From Emydura subglobosa (Eukaryota > Chordata > Testudines > Chelidae), in assembly GCA_007922225.1 (NCBI GenBank), contig ML679961.1, positions 4,541,295 through 4,605,294 of the forward strand: 64,000 nucleotides of DNA, in the 5' to 3' direction. Numbering within the stretch: position 1 is the stretch's first letter; every line of letters starts with the position of its first letter. A model generated the notes under the pieces. It was given only the letters and a program-made list of their open reading frames with translations, did no database searches and was not told where the DNA came from. Positions 47,031 to 58,822 of the stretch are shown here, in pieces. The position numbers and the translations under genes are program-made.

Positions 47031-49501
47031 TAGCCACTAGGTTCTGGAGCATCTCAGGAGCCAGGGATGGTGGAAGGAAAGGTATACTTGTCCTGACACC
47101 TCCTGTGCAGCTATCTAATGTTCAGCTTGGCTACTCAGGCCAGACACTGGAGTCAGGAACTGAGCCTCAGGATACGGTTCAGGAGGTCTTGCAGAAAAAG
47201 AAAAATATCTCCTGCTGAGATACTCTCCTCAATGGGAGTTGAACAAAGTCTTTTGAATGTGGCCTTAAATCATGAAATCTGCCATTTACTTCCTCCCACA
47301 CATTCCACAACACCACAGACAGTAATTCCCATCTGCTGATTGCACTTTATAACAGTTCTTCCACATGCATGAGGGCTCACATTGAGTCTGCAATATTCAT
47401 GTCATTTTTCTGCATTCTAGCATTTTGTAATCTTCTTTCAGTTTCTGCTGTATCTTAGTTTCACCACCTAATGCCTGATGTTTGCTTTCCATTGATCCTC
47501 ACTTATGGTGTGTGATGTCCACCTTCGAGATAACAAATATAGAATATTTGCATTTGTGATTGTTAAAATTTATCTTCATTTTGCACATGATTTGTGTGTG
47601 TGGTTTTTTAAGGACACTGAGGTCAAATTTGACTCATACTGGTGAAACTGGTGAAATAAATTTTGTTTTCCACATAATTTATTTTTCATTTGTTTTTCTC
47701 AAATTTGGCTAAAAATTATAAGATTAGTAAAACTGGATTTTACAAATTCTAAGACCAATGAGTATTTCCATGTATCATGTTTTTAATGCCAAAAGTTTTT
47801 TTTTCCCTCAGTACACAAATTTTCCACTGCAGTCTTTGCAACTCAAACATTGCGGCATAGTTACACCTCCTGAGAATGTGAAAATAAAATGGACTAGAAA
47901 TGGACTAGTTTGATTTTCATTGTTCAAGATGAGAGAAAAGCACCCTGCTACTGTCAGATTCCTGCAGCGGGTTAAAAAAACAATGGGGTTTTGGTGTAAG
48001 ATGTGAACTAAGTTCTCCGTATTCTCCCACTGTAAAAAATCCAATCCTGGTTACTTCATCTGTCTTGTTGAGATCTAGAAACAGAATATATTCCCTTGGC
48101 TGCAATTTATCTCTGGATGTGAAAGTAGGGTTTTGATCACACACCAACAGACACACATTTACCAACCATGAACATGCAGGCTTTAACCTGAAAGACTGAG
48201 AAGCACAGAGGTCACGTCAGAAGAGATTATTTTCCTGTTTTTAATGGCACCATAAGAGCTAAATTCACATAACGGTATAGATAAAAAAGTGAGTGGGGCA
48301 CACAGTGGTATGGGGTACTGAGTATATCATAAAACTATTTCATTACTAATCTCAGTTAGGTTCCTTATTTGTAATAAATCACGCGAAGGCACACAGATTA
48401 CCCCAATCTTGGAAAAATAATTGCCTTAGAATAGCTTTCCACAGTCCTGGGTCCAAAAATGATGAACAGTAAATTGGATTTCATTGACTCATGGGAGGAA
48501 ATGGACTTTTTCTCCTGCTTCCTTCCAAGCCACTCTATGGATTAAACATCAATGCTTATGAACCAAACTAGTTGCAAAAACATATGGTCTCCAGTAACAA
48601 TTGCCTTCATTTAGGATCTAAATAGATAAGCCAATCTAAAGCTTGATTAAATTTAACAAGGACCACAGACATCATTCATAGGAGTATTCACCTACTCAAG
48701 TTTGCATGGCATGTTGAGATCCACGGTGCTGACACTAAGGAAAAGATGCCAGGCAGCACTTGTTAAAAACAGAATGTCTTTAAACACTTGGAACCTTCTT
48801 CATCTCTATTTCCCCTACCACCATATCCAATGTCTTTTGACCAAGGACGCTGAATTTTGAATTAAAACTCACCCATCCCTTTATCTTTAAGATCTGTGAG
48901 GCAGTGTTAACCACAATATACGATTACCTCAATAGGGGCACAATGCTGTCAGCATTTACTGCCAATCACACCTAACTTTGTGGTACTGCATATCCAAATC
49001 ATAAAATCTCTTTGTATGTCTTTTAATGAGAGATCCAGATTTCAAACCCTCACTATACAAGAGTTACCTGAACTTGGAGTTTTGAAGTACCTTCTTTATA
49101 TCTATCTGAAGCCAATGAGAAAGTCAGGGTGGATTGTAAAGTTTGTCATCGGTTTGTTCTTACCAATGCCTTATGTCACAATCTCGACTGCAAACGCCTG
49201 TAGGCATAACGGATATTTGATTTTCATTGTCACAAGACCAGTGGCAGCGATCTTTGTCCCAATAAAACAAGTTTAATTACCTACTTAATGACCAACCTTC
49301 TTTCATTCAAACATCAGGCAGTAAGTAACATGTGTGTTACCAGAGATGCAAATCTTATGTTAAAAATAAACCCACCGGCACAGCAGTAGTAGCTTTACGG
49401 TAGGCCACACATGGATACTCAAGATGCTTTTGTTCTCATTCTATCAAGCAGAAAGCACCACACTGCAGGGAAACTCAGAGCCAACACTTTGGAAAGCTTA
49501 C
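47031..49501. other. Intronic stretch without gene
   Basis: Up to the exon donor at 49501 I see no gene, RNA or named repeat. Confidence 0.4.
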
Positions 49502-49771
49502 CTGTAACGAGGAAGCTGCATCTGCCCGCCCCAGCTTCGTTTATGATGTTACAATTATAAATCCCATAACTATCCCTGGAAAGGCTGCTCACGATGTACT
49601 CCGTAGAATCTTGAGCATCAAACTGACCAGTCCGCAGCAACTTGTTGCCCAGTCGCCACTCGTATGTCAGAACCCGAGTTGGAGACGCTCTCAGCACCCG
49701 GCAACTCATAGTGATGCTTCGACCCTGGCCCTGTCTAATCTCCAGGAATGTTGGCTCCACAGCAGGGGGAT
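49502..49771 (-). CDS. MDGA2: MDGA2 internal exon encoding an Ig-like domain
   Basis: This internal coding exon is 270 nt and enters and leaves in phase 1. On the minus strand the acceptor reads TTTTCTATAG before the exon, and the donor is ACAG followed by GTAAGC. The split first codon is Asp (G + AT) and the split last codon is Gly (G + GC of the next exon). The 89 whole codons form an Ig-like domain: Cys24 in ITMSC, Trp39 in YEWRLGNK, and Cys74 in the D-S-Y-G-I-Y-N-C motif, with an extra Cys85. The [13 protein letters not shown] stretch and the [13 protein letters not shown] end match the last Ig domain of MDGA proteins as I remember them. MDGA proteins are GPI-anchored neuronal surface proteins with six Ig domains, one FnIII and one MAM domain; they bind neuroligins and limit synapse formation. 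MDGA2 is preferred over MDGA1 because the adjoining exon reads [12 protein letters not shown] rather than the MDGA1-like KAYSPEFYFDT. The open frame runs beyond both splice sites, but that extension is intron. Confidence 0.93.
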
Positions 49772-50315
49772 CTATAGAAAACAGATTATTAGAGATGGTA
49801 ATCCAGGAAAGCAACATAAGCATGGTAAATAATGATAATATGTCCCCCAAATGGTTACAATACAGTGAAACTGCCACATGTCCATGAGATTAGAGGTGGA
49901 TAACCATTAAAGGGAACATTCATTAACAAAAAGTAACACATCAAAAATACTACATTGCAACTGTTTGTAATCTCTGTCTGTTAGCTAAGATGAAACTTAA
50001 TTTTACTGACAACTATTGTGTTCTTTTTTTCTTTTTAAATGAGAGGAGGAAACACAACAGGAATTATCCCCTCAATTGGCATAGTGGGGGTGGATTGCAA
50101 TGGAGAATCAGAGCCTTCCAGAGTGATGGAGACCTACAACAGTTATAGGACCATGAACTCGGAGAAGACACAAAAAGTTGGACATGGATGGAGATCAAAT
50201 TGTCTGAAATATCTACTGCCATTTCCAGAGTGCAATGTTTTGACTTTCTGTTTCAAAATGACTGATAGAAATCATATTAATTGTTTTTATATTTAAAAAA
50301 AACAAAACCAGTTTG

Positions 50316-50415
50316 NNNNNNNNNNNNNNNNNNNNNNNNNNNNNNNNNNNNNNNNNNNNNNNNNNNNNNNNNNNNNNNNNNNNNNNNNNNNNNNNNNNNN
50401 NNNNNNNNNNNNNNN
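50316..50415. other. Assembly gap of exactly 100 N
   Basis: One hundred N characters, a conventional placeholder for a gap of unknown size. Both flanks are AT-rich (left ends in an A-run and AAAACCAGTTTG; right begins TATATTTAGTTTC). The right flank is the repeat at 50416-50540. Confidence 1.
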
Positions 50416-50540
50416 TATATTTAGTTTCATTTTGCATGAAAAATTAAAATCTTTTGATTTTCATTCCATTTTGGAATGGAAAAAAATAGAAACTGTAGCA
50501 TTTCCCAGGAAAAAGGAAATCTGGTTTCCTCCCAGCTCTA
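50416..50540. repeat. AT-rich repeat copy cut by the gap
   Basis: It contains TTTTCATTCCATTTTGGAAT, GCATTTCCCAGGAAAAAGGA and ends CCCAGCTCTAGCC, like the right end of the repeat at 5836-6482. The left part is lost in the assembly gap. Another related piece begins with AGAGCTGAGTGAAAACTGG at 51736. Confidence 0.55.
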
Positions 50541-50586
50541 GCCAGAACTTTCAGAGTGGCTCTTTAGATCAGCTAAATGTGAGTAA

Positions 50587-50878
50587 AGCCATGTCTACAC
50601 TAGCATTTATGTCAGCAAAACTTTTATAGCGAAAGTGTGAAAAAAACAGCCTCGAGCGACATCAGTTTTTCCAACATAAGCGCTCACATGTACAGCACTA
50701 CGTCGGCAGGAGATGCTCTCCTGCTGACATAGCTACTGCTGCTTCTCGAACTGGTTTTATGATGTCGATGGGAGAGCTCTCTCCCATTGGCATAACACGG
50801 CTATACAAGCGCTCTTACAGCAGCACAGCTGTATTGGTACAGCTGTGCCGCTGTAAACCTGTAAGTGTAGACGCGGCC
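50587..50878. mobile_element. Harbinger-like MITE, 292 bp
   Basis: The left end is AGCCATGTCTACACTAGC. The right end, reverse-complemented, is GGCCGCGTCTACACTTA. Both ends are flanked by TAA (50584-50586 and 50879-50881), the 3-bp target duplication expected of PIF/Harbinger elements. The ends match those of the 2-kb element at 57021-59045 (GGCCTTGTCTACACTACA), so it is likely a non-autonomous relative. It contains two strong hairpins: GCAGGAGATGCTCTCCTGC at 50706-50724 and the palindrome GGGAGAGCTCTCTCCC at 50770-50785. No coding capacity. Confidence 0.85.
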
Positions 50879-51375
50879 TAAGAAAGGGGGAGACATTTGA
50901 TGGTGGATAAGCACAGTTTTAGAGAAAACTCTTAAAAGCTATGTGCCATCTTTATGCTCCTTTTAGACCAATAAAGAGAAGAAACTCTGAGAGGCTTTTA
51001 CTCCAGACACGTATGAGAAATCTACATATCCCTATGAAAAGGGCTGTCTAAAAGGTCTTACTTTCAGAGCCAACCCTACCCCCATAGTCATCACATATTG
51101 TATGAAACTGAGTTTACTCGTTCAAAACCCGTCAAGACTCCCTACAGAGAAACTGCCCTCTCATATGAAGCTTTCCTTCTGTGTGATGGGTATTAATGGG
51201 GTAGAACTTTCATTCAAGCAACTGCCTGTAGAGAAGCGAAGACCTTTGCCGTTGTGTTTGAAACAGTGTCATACAAGAGGCTTTGAAAGGCATGATGAAA
51301 GACGGTACAGTCTAAGGAGCACAGAAAGTTACAGATCACTCTTTTTTCTCAGGAGGCTGATTAAACTCTCTCTCC

Positions 51376-51394
51376 TTTTTTTTTTTTTTTTTTT
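51376..51394. repeat. T19 homopolymer
   Basis: A run of 19 T within otherwise unremarkable sequence. Read on the minus strand it could be the A-tail of a retroposed fragment, but no element was recognised beside it. Confidence 0.9.
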
Positions 51395-52959
51395 CCTTTT
51401 ACTTTCCAAAAGTCCTCAGGCAGATTTCATCCCATGTTAGTTTTCATGTCTTTAATCGATGAAATAAAATGTAAAACCTCTAAAAATAAACAAAACCTCA
51501 CAAAATGAGCCGTTTAATGGATTGTAAAGCAGCCTTACATCAAGGGAGTTGTGGTAAATACAGGTCATGGCCGCACCCATTAAAGTCCCGGCAATGCAGC
51601 AACCCTGGGACTGTCTAGAGACTGAAATTTGTATCAGGCAGGATTTATCTGCAGTATGTGGCAAATTTCAAATAGCTCAATATTAATAAATACAAGTCTT
51701 GCTGTGATGATGATACTAGTTTACTGTAGAATAGAGCTGAGTGAAAACTGGAACTTTGGTCCCATGGGAAATTTTGATATTTCAACATTTGATTTTGCTC
51801 TGATGAAATAAGAATGAGGGTAGGCAAACTACAATTCCCATGAGGCAATGTGGCAGCTCAGGCAGATGCAGCTTAATGTCACACTGACTTCAAGTTGATT
51901 TGAGGACTATAAATGTTTCAATTCAAACTGACCTCCAAAAATTTTCATTTAGTTTTCCTCATTGAACTTTTCAATTTTGCAGAACATGAAAAAAACATTG
52001 CCAGAAAATTCCTCAGCAGTTCTACTAGAGAAAAAACTTTATTTGAGAGTGTGTGTTATTCAATTTTTTACTATCTATCACATATTGTTCTTGGATTCTT
52101 CATTGATTTTAGCTTATTTAACAATCAGTGATACCAATAACCTTCAAACAATTGGCATTGAACCCTATGCATTATGAAAACTACAAATGATTACCGCCAC
52201 CCACCCAAATAGGAAATGCACCTACAACAAACAGTGTTGCTAATTGTCTGCTGCTTAAAGACAACTCGTAACCAGAGACAGCATACTTTAAATCATCCTA
52301 AACCTTGCAGCATATCATTTTTAGACAACATTTGTTACAGGCGATGGTATTCAGCTGCTGTACTTTACTCCTGTGTAACAATCAGCAAGATTAGTCTTCT
52401 TAAAATGATTTTAAACATCTTCAAAGTCATAGGGAGGGGAAAAAAATCACTGGTGTGAAGGAAAATACACCGGCAGTGATAGCCAGGGAAAGCAGAAGAA
52501 TTTTGTTCACAGTACGTTGAGGTGGCAAATGTTAACTCTGGGGACAGACACACACCTGCTCTGATGAATAAACAGATGACAGCTGAGTCTGCACCTCTGC
52601 GATCCCAAGCTCTGACCCTCCCCCAGCCTATGCATGCCCTGTCCATTTCCATCTTTTGTGACCTTCCAGTTCTGCTGCCTCTGGGGCCTCTATACCAGTC
52701 ACAGCCGGGTTTAGGCCTTCATGAATAGTCTAAAGATTAATTGGGCCAGATCCATGGAGCTACACAGACTGAAACCAGCAGGCCCATTAAGTGTTCCAAA
52801 GAGCAGAAAGCTTCTAAAACAGCAAGATCCCTAAATCCTTACCCAGATCTTTTCTCCAATATCAATGTATTATAAGTTTTCTGCACACATAATACACCAA
52901 CAGAGACAGATTAGACAGCTAGCTATGGCTATACAGCTGCAGGCAAGGCTGTATTCAGT

Positions 52960-53460
52960 ATAATGAGTAGAGTTAGCCGGAAATCCTTCGACTACACAGT
53001 TTTTCACTGGAGAATGCAGACAGGTTTCAAAACTGGCTTGATTTCCTGCCAGTTCCTTTGCCTGGCTTCTCAGCAGCTCACCCGGTGGGTTGTTGGGGAG
53101 TCCACAATTCCAGTCTTGCAGCTCTTTGGCTCCCTACCTGGTGGGCTGATGGAGAGGCAAGACTGAGGAAGCTCTGGGAATGCTGGCTCCCAAGCTCTGA
53201 GGTTCCCAGCTCAGCTGGCACTCCTCCAGGAGCAAACTCTTCTGCTCCTGGCTTCTCTTCAGCCTCCACGGCACAATTTCATATTGAAGCAAAAACCATT
53301 GCAGTGTTTCTAAACAAAAGGGATCAGACTCTGTTTGTTTCACAAAGAATTTTGAATTGTTTGGCTTTTATTCCAAACCAGAAAGTAACTGAGTTTCGAA
53401 ATTTGGAAATCCTCCACCAAACGGAATGACTGTTCTCCGCCAGGCCCTAACGTAAGAGAG
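52960..53460. repeat. Probable composite interspersed repeat
   Basis: At 52960-53270 there is CT/AG-rich text (CTGGCTTCTCAGCAGCTCAC, TTCCCAGCTCAGCTGGCACT). At 53270-53450 comes AT-rich text like the repeat at 50416. The pattern suggests one repeat interrupted by another, but the boundaries are not resolved. Confidence 0.3.
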
Positions 53461-55199
53461 TTTACAATAGATTCTGATGGCGCAGTTGCCAGAGCGTATC
53501 ACCGAGTGGGGCGGACAAAGAGTCTCTGGTCATGTTATTGGAACATAACGTTGTGATCTGTGTGTTTAGGTCAACAAGGTTAGGCCCTCATCCTCCCACC
53601 CACTTACCCTCTCCCAGCTCCATGGAACCACCTCCATGGGGATGTTACAATGTTGCGTAAGGAAGAAAGGGTGCCTGGGGCTCCATTAGATTCCAACATC
53701 CTCCTCCTCCTCCCCCAACCAAACGCCCTGTTGTCCATAGCGTACATAGTCATTTGCACTGGTTCCTCCGCATATTATTTGAAGTCTGCTCCCTCCCCGC
53801 CCCCCACCAACCCACTGCAAGGCAGGTAGCCTATGATTTGGGAAGTTCCTGCTGGAACTATGTTGTTCACAGGATGCAACAAGATGGAGGTGCAGGCAAC
53901 GTGAGTGACATCCTTGTGCTGCATGACAGCTCTGGAGGATTCCAAACTCTCAGGGAAATCATAGGGAACCACAAATTTGGGGGGTGAAAACCCCCATATC
54001 TTCTGTGTGAGGGAAGGACCTCACTCCTGATGGAAGAACACCATGGGAACTCCACAAGCTTAAGATAAAAAATTCCCACTCCCCACTCCAGATAACTCCC
54101 ACATAGGGGCAAATATGGGTTATTTACCATCAGGAGATATTTGCCTTTTAAAGAAAAGTTCTTTGTTTAAAAAAGGCAAACACACATTAAATAATGAGCG
54201 TAAATCCCAGCATGACCAGACTTTACCTATTGATTGGTAGAAATAAGCAGGCTCAGATACAGCTCAGAACATTAATTCATTATTTATTTTATAACGGTAT
54301 TAGCCTGCATTTAAAAATATAAAATAAAAAGCAAAGACGAACACCACAGTAAAGGTGGAGGCCTGTTGTATTAATTTCAAAGGAATAAATGGGCCCAGAG
54401 AGTCAAATGTGTTCATGTGACCCTGTCACCGAAAACACTTAACAGTTAACATTATTTGTGGCTACAGAACTTGGCCTGCTTAGTTCCACGGCAACAACCA
54501 TATCAAAAATGTAGTCAACCTTTTATAAAGGATACAGAAAAGAAGGAAAAAAACAATGATTACAACAGGCCAGAGCTCGCAGTAAAAGCTAAGAGAGGAC
54601 CTTCACAAAACATGATGCCTGGTCAGGGGTTCCAAGAGAAGAGTATAAAAGCATAAAACTTCCACTGGAGGTGTTGTTGTCCAGGAGGAAACATTCTCTA
54701 GCTGTACAGGACTTATATGTACATCTGACTCACTTGCATCATTTGTTCCCACTTTTCAGGATTCTCACCTCTCCAGAAAAAAAGTGAGGGAGAAATTGCA
54801 AAGGAAATAAACTTCACTCTCTCGAACAATTATCCTTGGGCGACAGACTTTCTAGTGTTACAACAGAAGTTATATTCATGTTTAATGAGTCTGAGAGTCT
54901 AAGCACCATTTCACCATTATGGTGATAACCAGGAAGATTTTAAGGCTCTGTAGAGTGACAAGTTTTTTGCCAGGTAACTGCTTTCCACTGTACGTCCTGT
55001 GTCAGGGCAGTCCCTGTCTGTAGTAGGGTTTTCTAATGAGAGAATATCCCATTCCATTACGTTACTTAGATTTTGTGGCCAGGAGTGAAAACTTCTCCCT
55101 GTTAATCTGGTTTTTCCAAGTTTTCTTATACTAGTCCAGGCATGAGTATTTGGTCCAGTCTTCCAGCAAGCAGAGATAGGAACATAAAAGAACTGTGAT

Positions 55200-55375
55200 G
55201 ATATCCCGAGGGGTAGCCGTGTTAGTCTGTTTTTAGCAAAATAACAAGAGTCCTGTAGCACCTTAAAGACTAACACATTTATTTGGGCCTAAGCTTTCAT
55301 GGGCAGAAACCCACTTCGGAATCCGAAGAGAGACTAAATTTGCTAGTCTTTAGGGTGCCACAGGACTCTTGCTGC
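55200..55375. repeat. Interspersed repeat with inverted halves (GTAGCCGTGTTAGTCTG family)
   Basis: It starts GAGGGGTAGCCGTGTTAGTC and holds AGAGTCCTGTAGCACCTTAA, AGACTAACACATTTATTTGG and AAGCTTTCATGGGCAGAAAC. This text is very common in turtle and other amniote genomes. The right half (CTAGTCTTTAGGGTGCCACA, GGACTCTTG) is the inverse of the left half. The class is uncertain; a Penelope-like origin with inverted halves is one possibility. Confidence 0.6.
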
Positions 55376-56574
55376 TGTGATGACATCACTTCTCTTGGAG
55401 AATACTTCTCAACTGGCTCATCTATTAGGAACCTTACTATAGCAACAATAAATGCCAACTACAATGGATAATTATCCCCAAGCCTTAATACTGAGTAAAC
55501 CCTGGTGGGATGTCTGAACTGGTATCGGAGGACTCAGAAAAAACAAAACAACAGATGGGAAATTATCTCCCTACATCAGCCAAGACAAGTGGGACTCCAA
55601 CAGCAATACCTGATAGTAACAGTTAGCAGGTCTATTTAGATACAAGAGCCTTCCCAAACCCAACTCCCAAATTCAGCAATAGATGAAGCTGCACAAAAGC
55701 CCAGGAGACTATCATGTATAAAACTAATGGAAGTCCTTTGGACTACGAGTCCACAGGACTGACATTGCTCTCCCAGAGTGACCAGTCTTTAGTTTTTTGC
55801 ACCTCCAGGATACCAACTAATAGCCACATTTGGGGTCTCTCGTATCTTTTTTGCTATCCCAAGACAAAAGAAGTGATCTGGCTGTCTCATCACTTAAGCC
55901 TTTCAAAGTCAAACTCTTCTATCAACCTGTGTATCTTAAAGTTTTTCTACACCACCAAACATCAGCCTAAGTCTTTTCTCCTTCTGGTCACAGTATCTAC
56001 TTCTAATATGTCCATACCGGTGACATCAGAGCATTTACTAGGGTCTGGGCTCTCTTTATATCGTTTGTGATTGGAATTCCATTTTTGCTTTTCCAGAAGA
56101 ATAACAGACTGACTAATAATGTGGATCTGTGAGGAAAAATATTATATAAGCATTTGATTTTGGCTATTCATGTTGTTTTACAGTGTGTTTAAATTGCTGG
56201 TGATGCTGGGACAAATTTAAATAAGTGTTGTTTCCATGACTGACTGAAACATAGCCTGAGGGATATGCAGTAGAAAAATCAGAATAATTCCAGAATAACT
56301 TAAAAGGCAGCTTTTCTCAGTTACTGAGGGAACTTGCCTGTGTGGGTAACTTAGGTGCTGTTATGTATCATGCTTAATAACAAAGGCCAATTACTTTTAT
56401 TTCTTCTATTTTTGTGTCTGTTTGGGTCTTTGCTGCAATATTACTCAACTCTGAAGATTACTTTTAGGAAGTTTAGCGTGTTCAGTTAAAACTTCATTAG
56501 ATTTTCAGAGATAACATATTTGTATGCTTTCCTTGTATGCCATTTTCTTTATGTTAATGTAACACTGACAGACC

Positions 56575-56750
56575 GTGGTCGACGGCATCTGGGATCAAAC
56601 CTGGACCCACCAAAGCTTAATGCCTGAGCCTCTGCTGCCTGAGCTAAAAAATGCATATCTCTTATCCACGGCTATAGCAGATTCATCAATCTCCGACTGG
56701 GCTAGCTGCCACCAGAGAGGGACAGAATCCCACACCAAGCAGGCACGGCT
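56575..56750 (-). mobile_element. tRNA-derived SINE
   Basis: The minus strand shows a Pol III A-box-like TAGCTCAGGCAGCAGAGGC (plus 56628-56646) and, about 30 bp on, a B-box-like GGTTTGATCCC (56591-56601), at the spacing of a tRNA gene. The upstream part (CACCAGAGAGGGAC, plus strand) is also familiar from a turtle tRNA-derived SINE. It is diverged and the exact ends are not fixed. It is not an intact tRNA, since no acceptor stem pairing is visible. Confidence 0.65.
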
Positions 56751-57433
56751 TTCATTAACAGTGTTTTTCTTTGGTTTTACCTGCCTTTGATAATTTATAC
56801 CATAGATGGATTTATATATATGCATGTCATAAATATACTGGGATGAGGGAAGTATACATAAAGAATTTCTTGATACAGGTATATGTGTGCATAAGTGTTT
56901 GTCTGAAACAGAGGCCGTTTATATTATAATAAATATATACCATTTCTGTGTTTTCCATTCTTTTCCAACACCATTTGATCTGTACCTACAGCCTGATTCT
57001 GTAAAAAAGTTTGTGAGTTAGGCCTTGTCTACACTACATAGTTTTGTAGACAAAAGTCAGCTTTCCTCGGCAAAACAGTGGCGGCGTACACACAAATGCT
57101 CCTCCCGCTGATGTAACACCCCTGCTACACCGACAAAATAAAACCACTTTGACGAGTCGCATAGAGCTTTTTGTGACATAGAGTAAGGCACTGAGTGAGT
57201 GTAGACACTGTGCTTGGTTATGTTGCCCAAATTGGCCTCCAGGAGGTGTCCCACAATGCCCATCCTGACCGTTCTGGTCAGCAGTCTAAACTCTGCTGCC
57301 CTGAAGGTACACAGGTCAGCGCTCCTTCCCCATTTAAAGGCCCAAGAATTCCTCTTCCTGTTTGCTCAGCAGGTACAGCTCACACAGCATCTTCCCAGCT
57401 GACTTCCCAGCTTTAAGCACCAGACGCTGTCCC

Positions 57434-57961
57434 ATGTGGAGCGCACCGGAGTTGTTAGATCTGCTGAGTCTATGGTGTGAGAAGGCTGTGCAGCCGCAGC
57501 TTTGCTTCAGCCACAGGAATTTCGATACCTATCGGCTGATTGCAGGTGGCATGCACGAGGGGGACACTCAGCGGTGTTGTGCTAAAATCCAGGAGCTGAG
57601 GCAGGTGTATCAGAAGGCAAGGGAGGCCAACCGTTGCTGTGATGCAGCGCAGAAGACATATTGCTTCTAAAAGAAGCTGCACACCATCCTTGGCAATGAC
57701 CCCATCTCCAGTGCCAAGAGTCCCACGGATACTTCAGGAGGACTGGAGTCAGTGGCCAGCAGACTCAACCCAGGTGAGGAAGTGGTGGATGAGGAAGTGG
57801 AGCTGGAGGACCACGTGAAGCACATGGCAGGATTGTCTGGTGTTGCGGTGAGTCAGGACCTCTTTTTCCACTTTGGAGGTGTCCAGCCAGTCCCAGCACT
57901 CCAGCTCTGGCATGCAGGACGCAGGAGAGGGGAGCTCTGGGAATTGCTCATTTTGTTTTGA
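57434..57961 (+). pseudogene. Harbinger-type Myb/SANT-like DNA-binding protein, broken
   Basis: The frame starts at ATG 57434 (MWSAPELLDLLSLWCEKAV) and runs 78 codons to a TAA at 57668. The same frame then continues without another stop to 57959. The first part has the W...L-L-W start, the HRNFDTYRLIAGGM middle and the CCAKIQELRQVYQKAREANR end of a trihelix-like Myb/SANT domain, as in the companion protein of PIF/Harbinger transposons. After the stop come KKLHTILGNDPISSAK and an acidic stretch (EEVVDEEVELEDHV), as in other reptile copies. One point change would explain the internal stop. No other defect is obvious in the first 100 codons. Confidence 0.75.
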
Positions 57962-58128
57962 TACTGCACGGTGAGAGGTGATTGAGCTCTCATGTACTTT
58001 TTTATATGGAAGAGGAGGGATAAGGGACAGAAATTAAGAACAGAGCCCGTCCATCTACACAGTGGGGCCACAGCAGAAAAGTTTGTTAATGTACATGTGG
58101 ATGTCCCGGGAACCATCCACAAAAATCT

Positions 58129-58822
58129 CTAGGAAAATTTCCTGTAGGTATTCTGCAATCTGCTGCCGAAGGTTTCTTGGCAGAGCCTTGTTTCACCCCA
58201 CTGTAAGAAACTTTGCAGCACCATCCAGCAAATTATTTCTGCAGGGACCAGAGCGGCATATAGGCGAGCAGCATACGGAGCCAGTCTGAATCCACGTGTA
58301 TGCAGGAGATGCACTCTTGCATCCTGGGTTTCCCTTTGGCAAGAGCTATTGGGTTTGATTGCCCTAGCCTGTGGAAAAGGGCACCAATATACAGAATAGA
58401 CTCCCTAGCCACTAATAGTAACCCCCTTCACAAACCTTCTTGCCCATTCCTCCTGGCCCACACCCCTCCATCCAGGAAAGTGGATTTGCACGTCCGAAAG
58501 TTCTGCAGCTACTGTTCATCATGATGTGAGCCCACTACTCAGTTCTTATTTCCCAAGTCCAGTACCAACAGGCCACCATGGCAAGCTGTTGCATGAATGC
58601 CAGCAGCAATCTTGAATTGTTGGTTTCCATGGCAGATAGCAGGGCAGGCATCACTGATTCACTATCTGTCTTGCAGCTTATGAAATGCTGCAGGACCAGT
58701 CGCACTGTGTTCATAAGTCTCATCATCAGTCTGGTTAGCAGCTCAAGATCCATGCTGTCAGGCAGAGATGTGATTAACAAGGGCTGTTCAAAATTGATGC
58801 AAATTGCCATCATGCACCGCAA
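58129..58822 (-). pseudogene. Unrecognised open stretches on the minus strand of the Harbinger-type element
   Basis: Two stretches, 58822-58535 (95 codons) and 58314-58129 (61 codons), are open in different frames. The first contains MDLELLTRLMMRLMNTVRLV and LLAFMQQLAMVACWYWTWE. I do not recognise a domain and see no DDE triad. They may be the remains of the element's second protein, or chance openings in noncoding transposon sequence. Confidence 0.3.

Larger units (their letters stand above)
4319..49501 (-). other. MDGA2: MDGA2 intron (45,183 bp) between the two exons
   Basis: The donor GT lies at 49501-49500 and the acceptor AG at 4320-4319 on the minus strand. Both sites and the phases agree, which supports removal as one phase-1 intron. 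A gene with introns of tens of kilobases is normal for MDGA2 in vertebrates. The intron is filled with fragments of transposable elements, listed separately. I saw no further exon with splice sites that would fit MDGA2 in frame. Confidence 0.85.

Noticed and set aside
49772..49877. Extension of the Ig open frame upstream of the acceptor, including an ATG
   Set aside because: The TTTTCTATAG acceptor and loss of family similarity beyond it show that this part is intron; it is not a translation start.
55714..56070. 118-codon open frame, plus strand
   Set aside because: No domain or conserved motif and no neighbouring exon-like sequence.
56575..56750. A tRNA gene
   Set aside because: A- and B-box-like motifs are present, but there is no pairing acceptor stem or clear anticodon arm, and neighbouring text fits a SINE.
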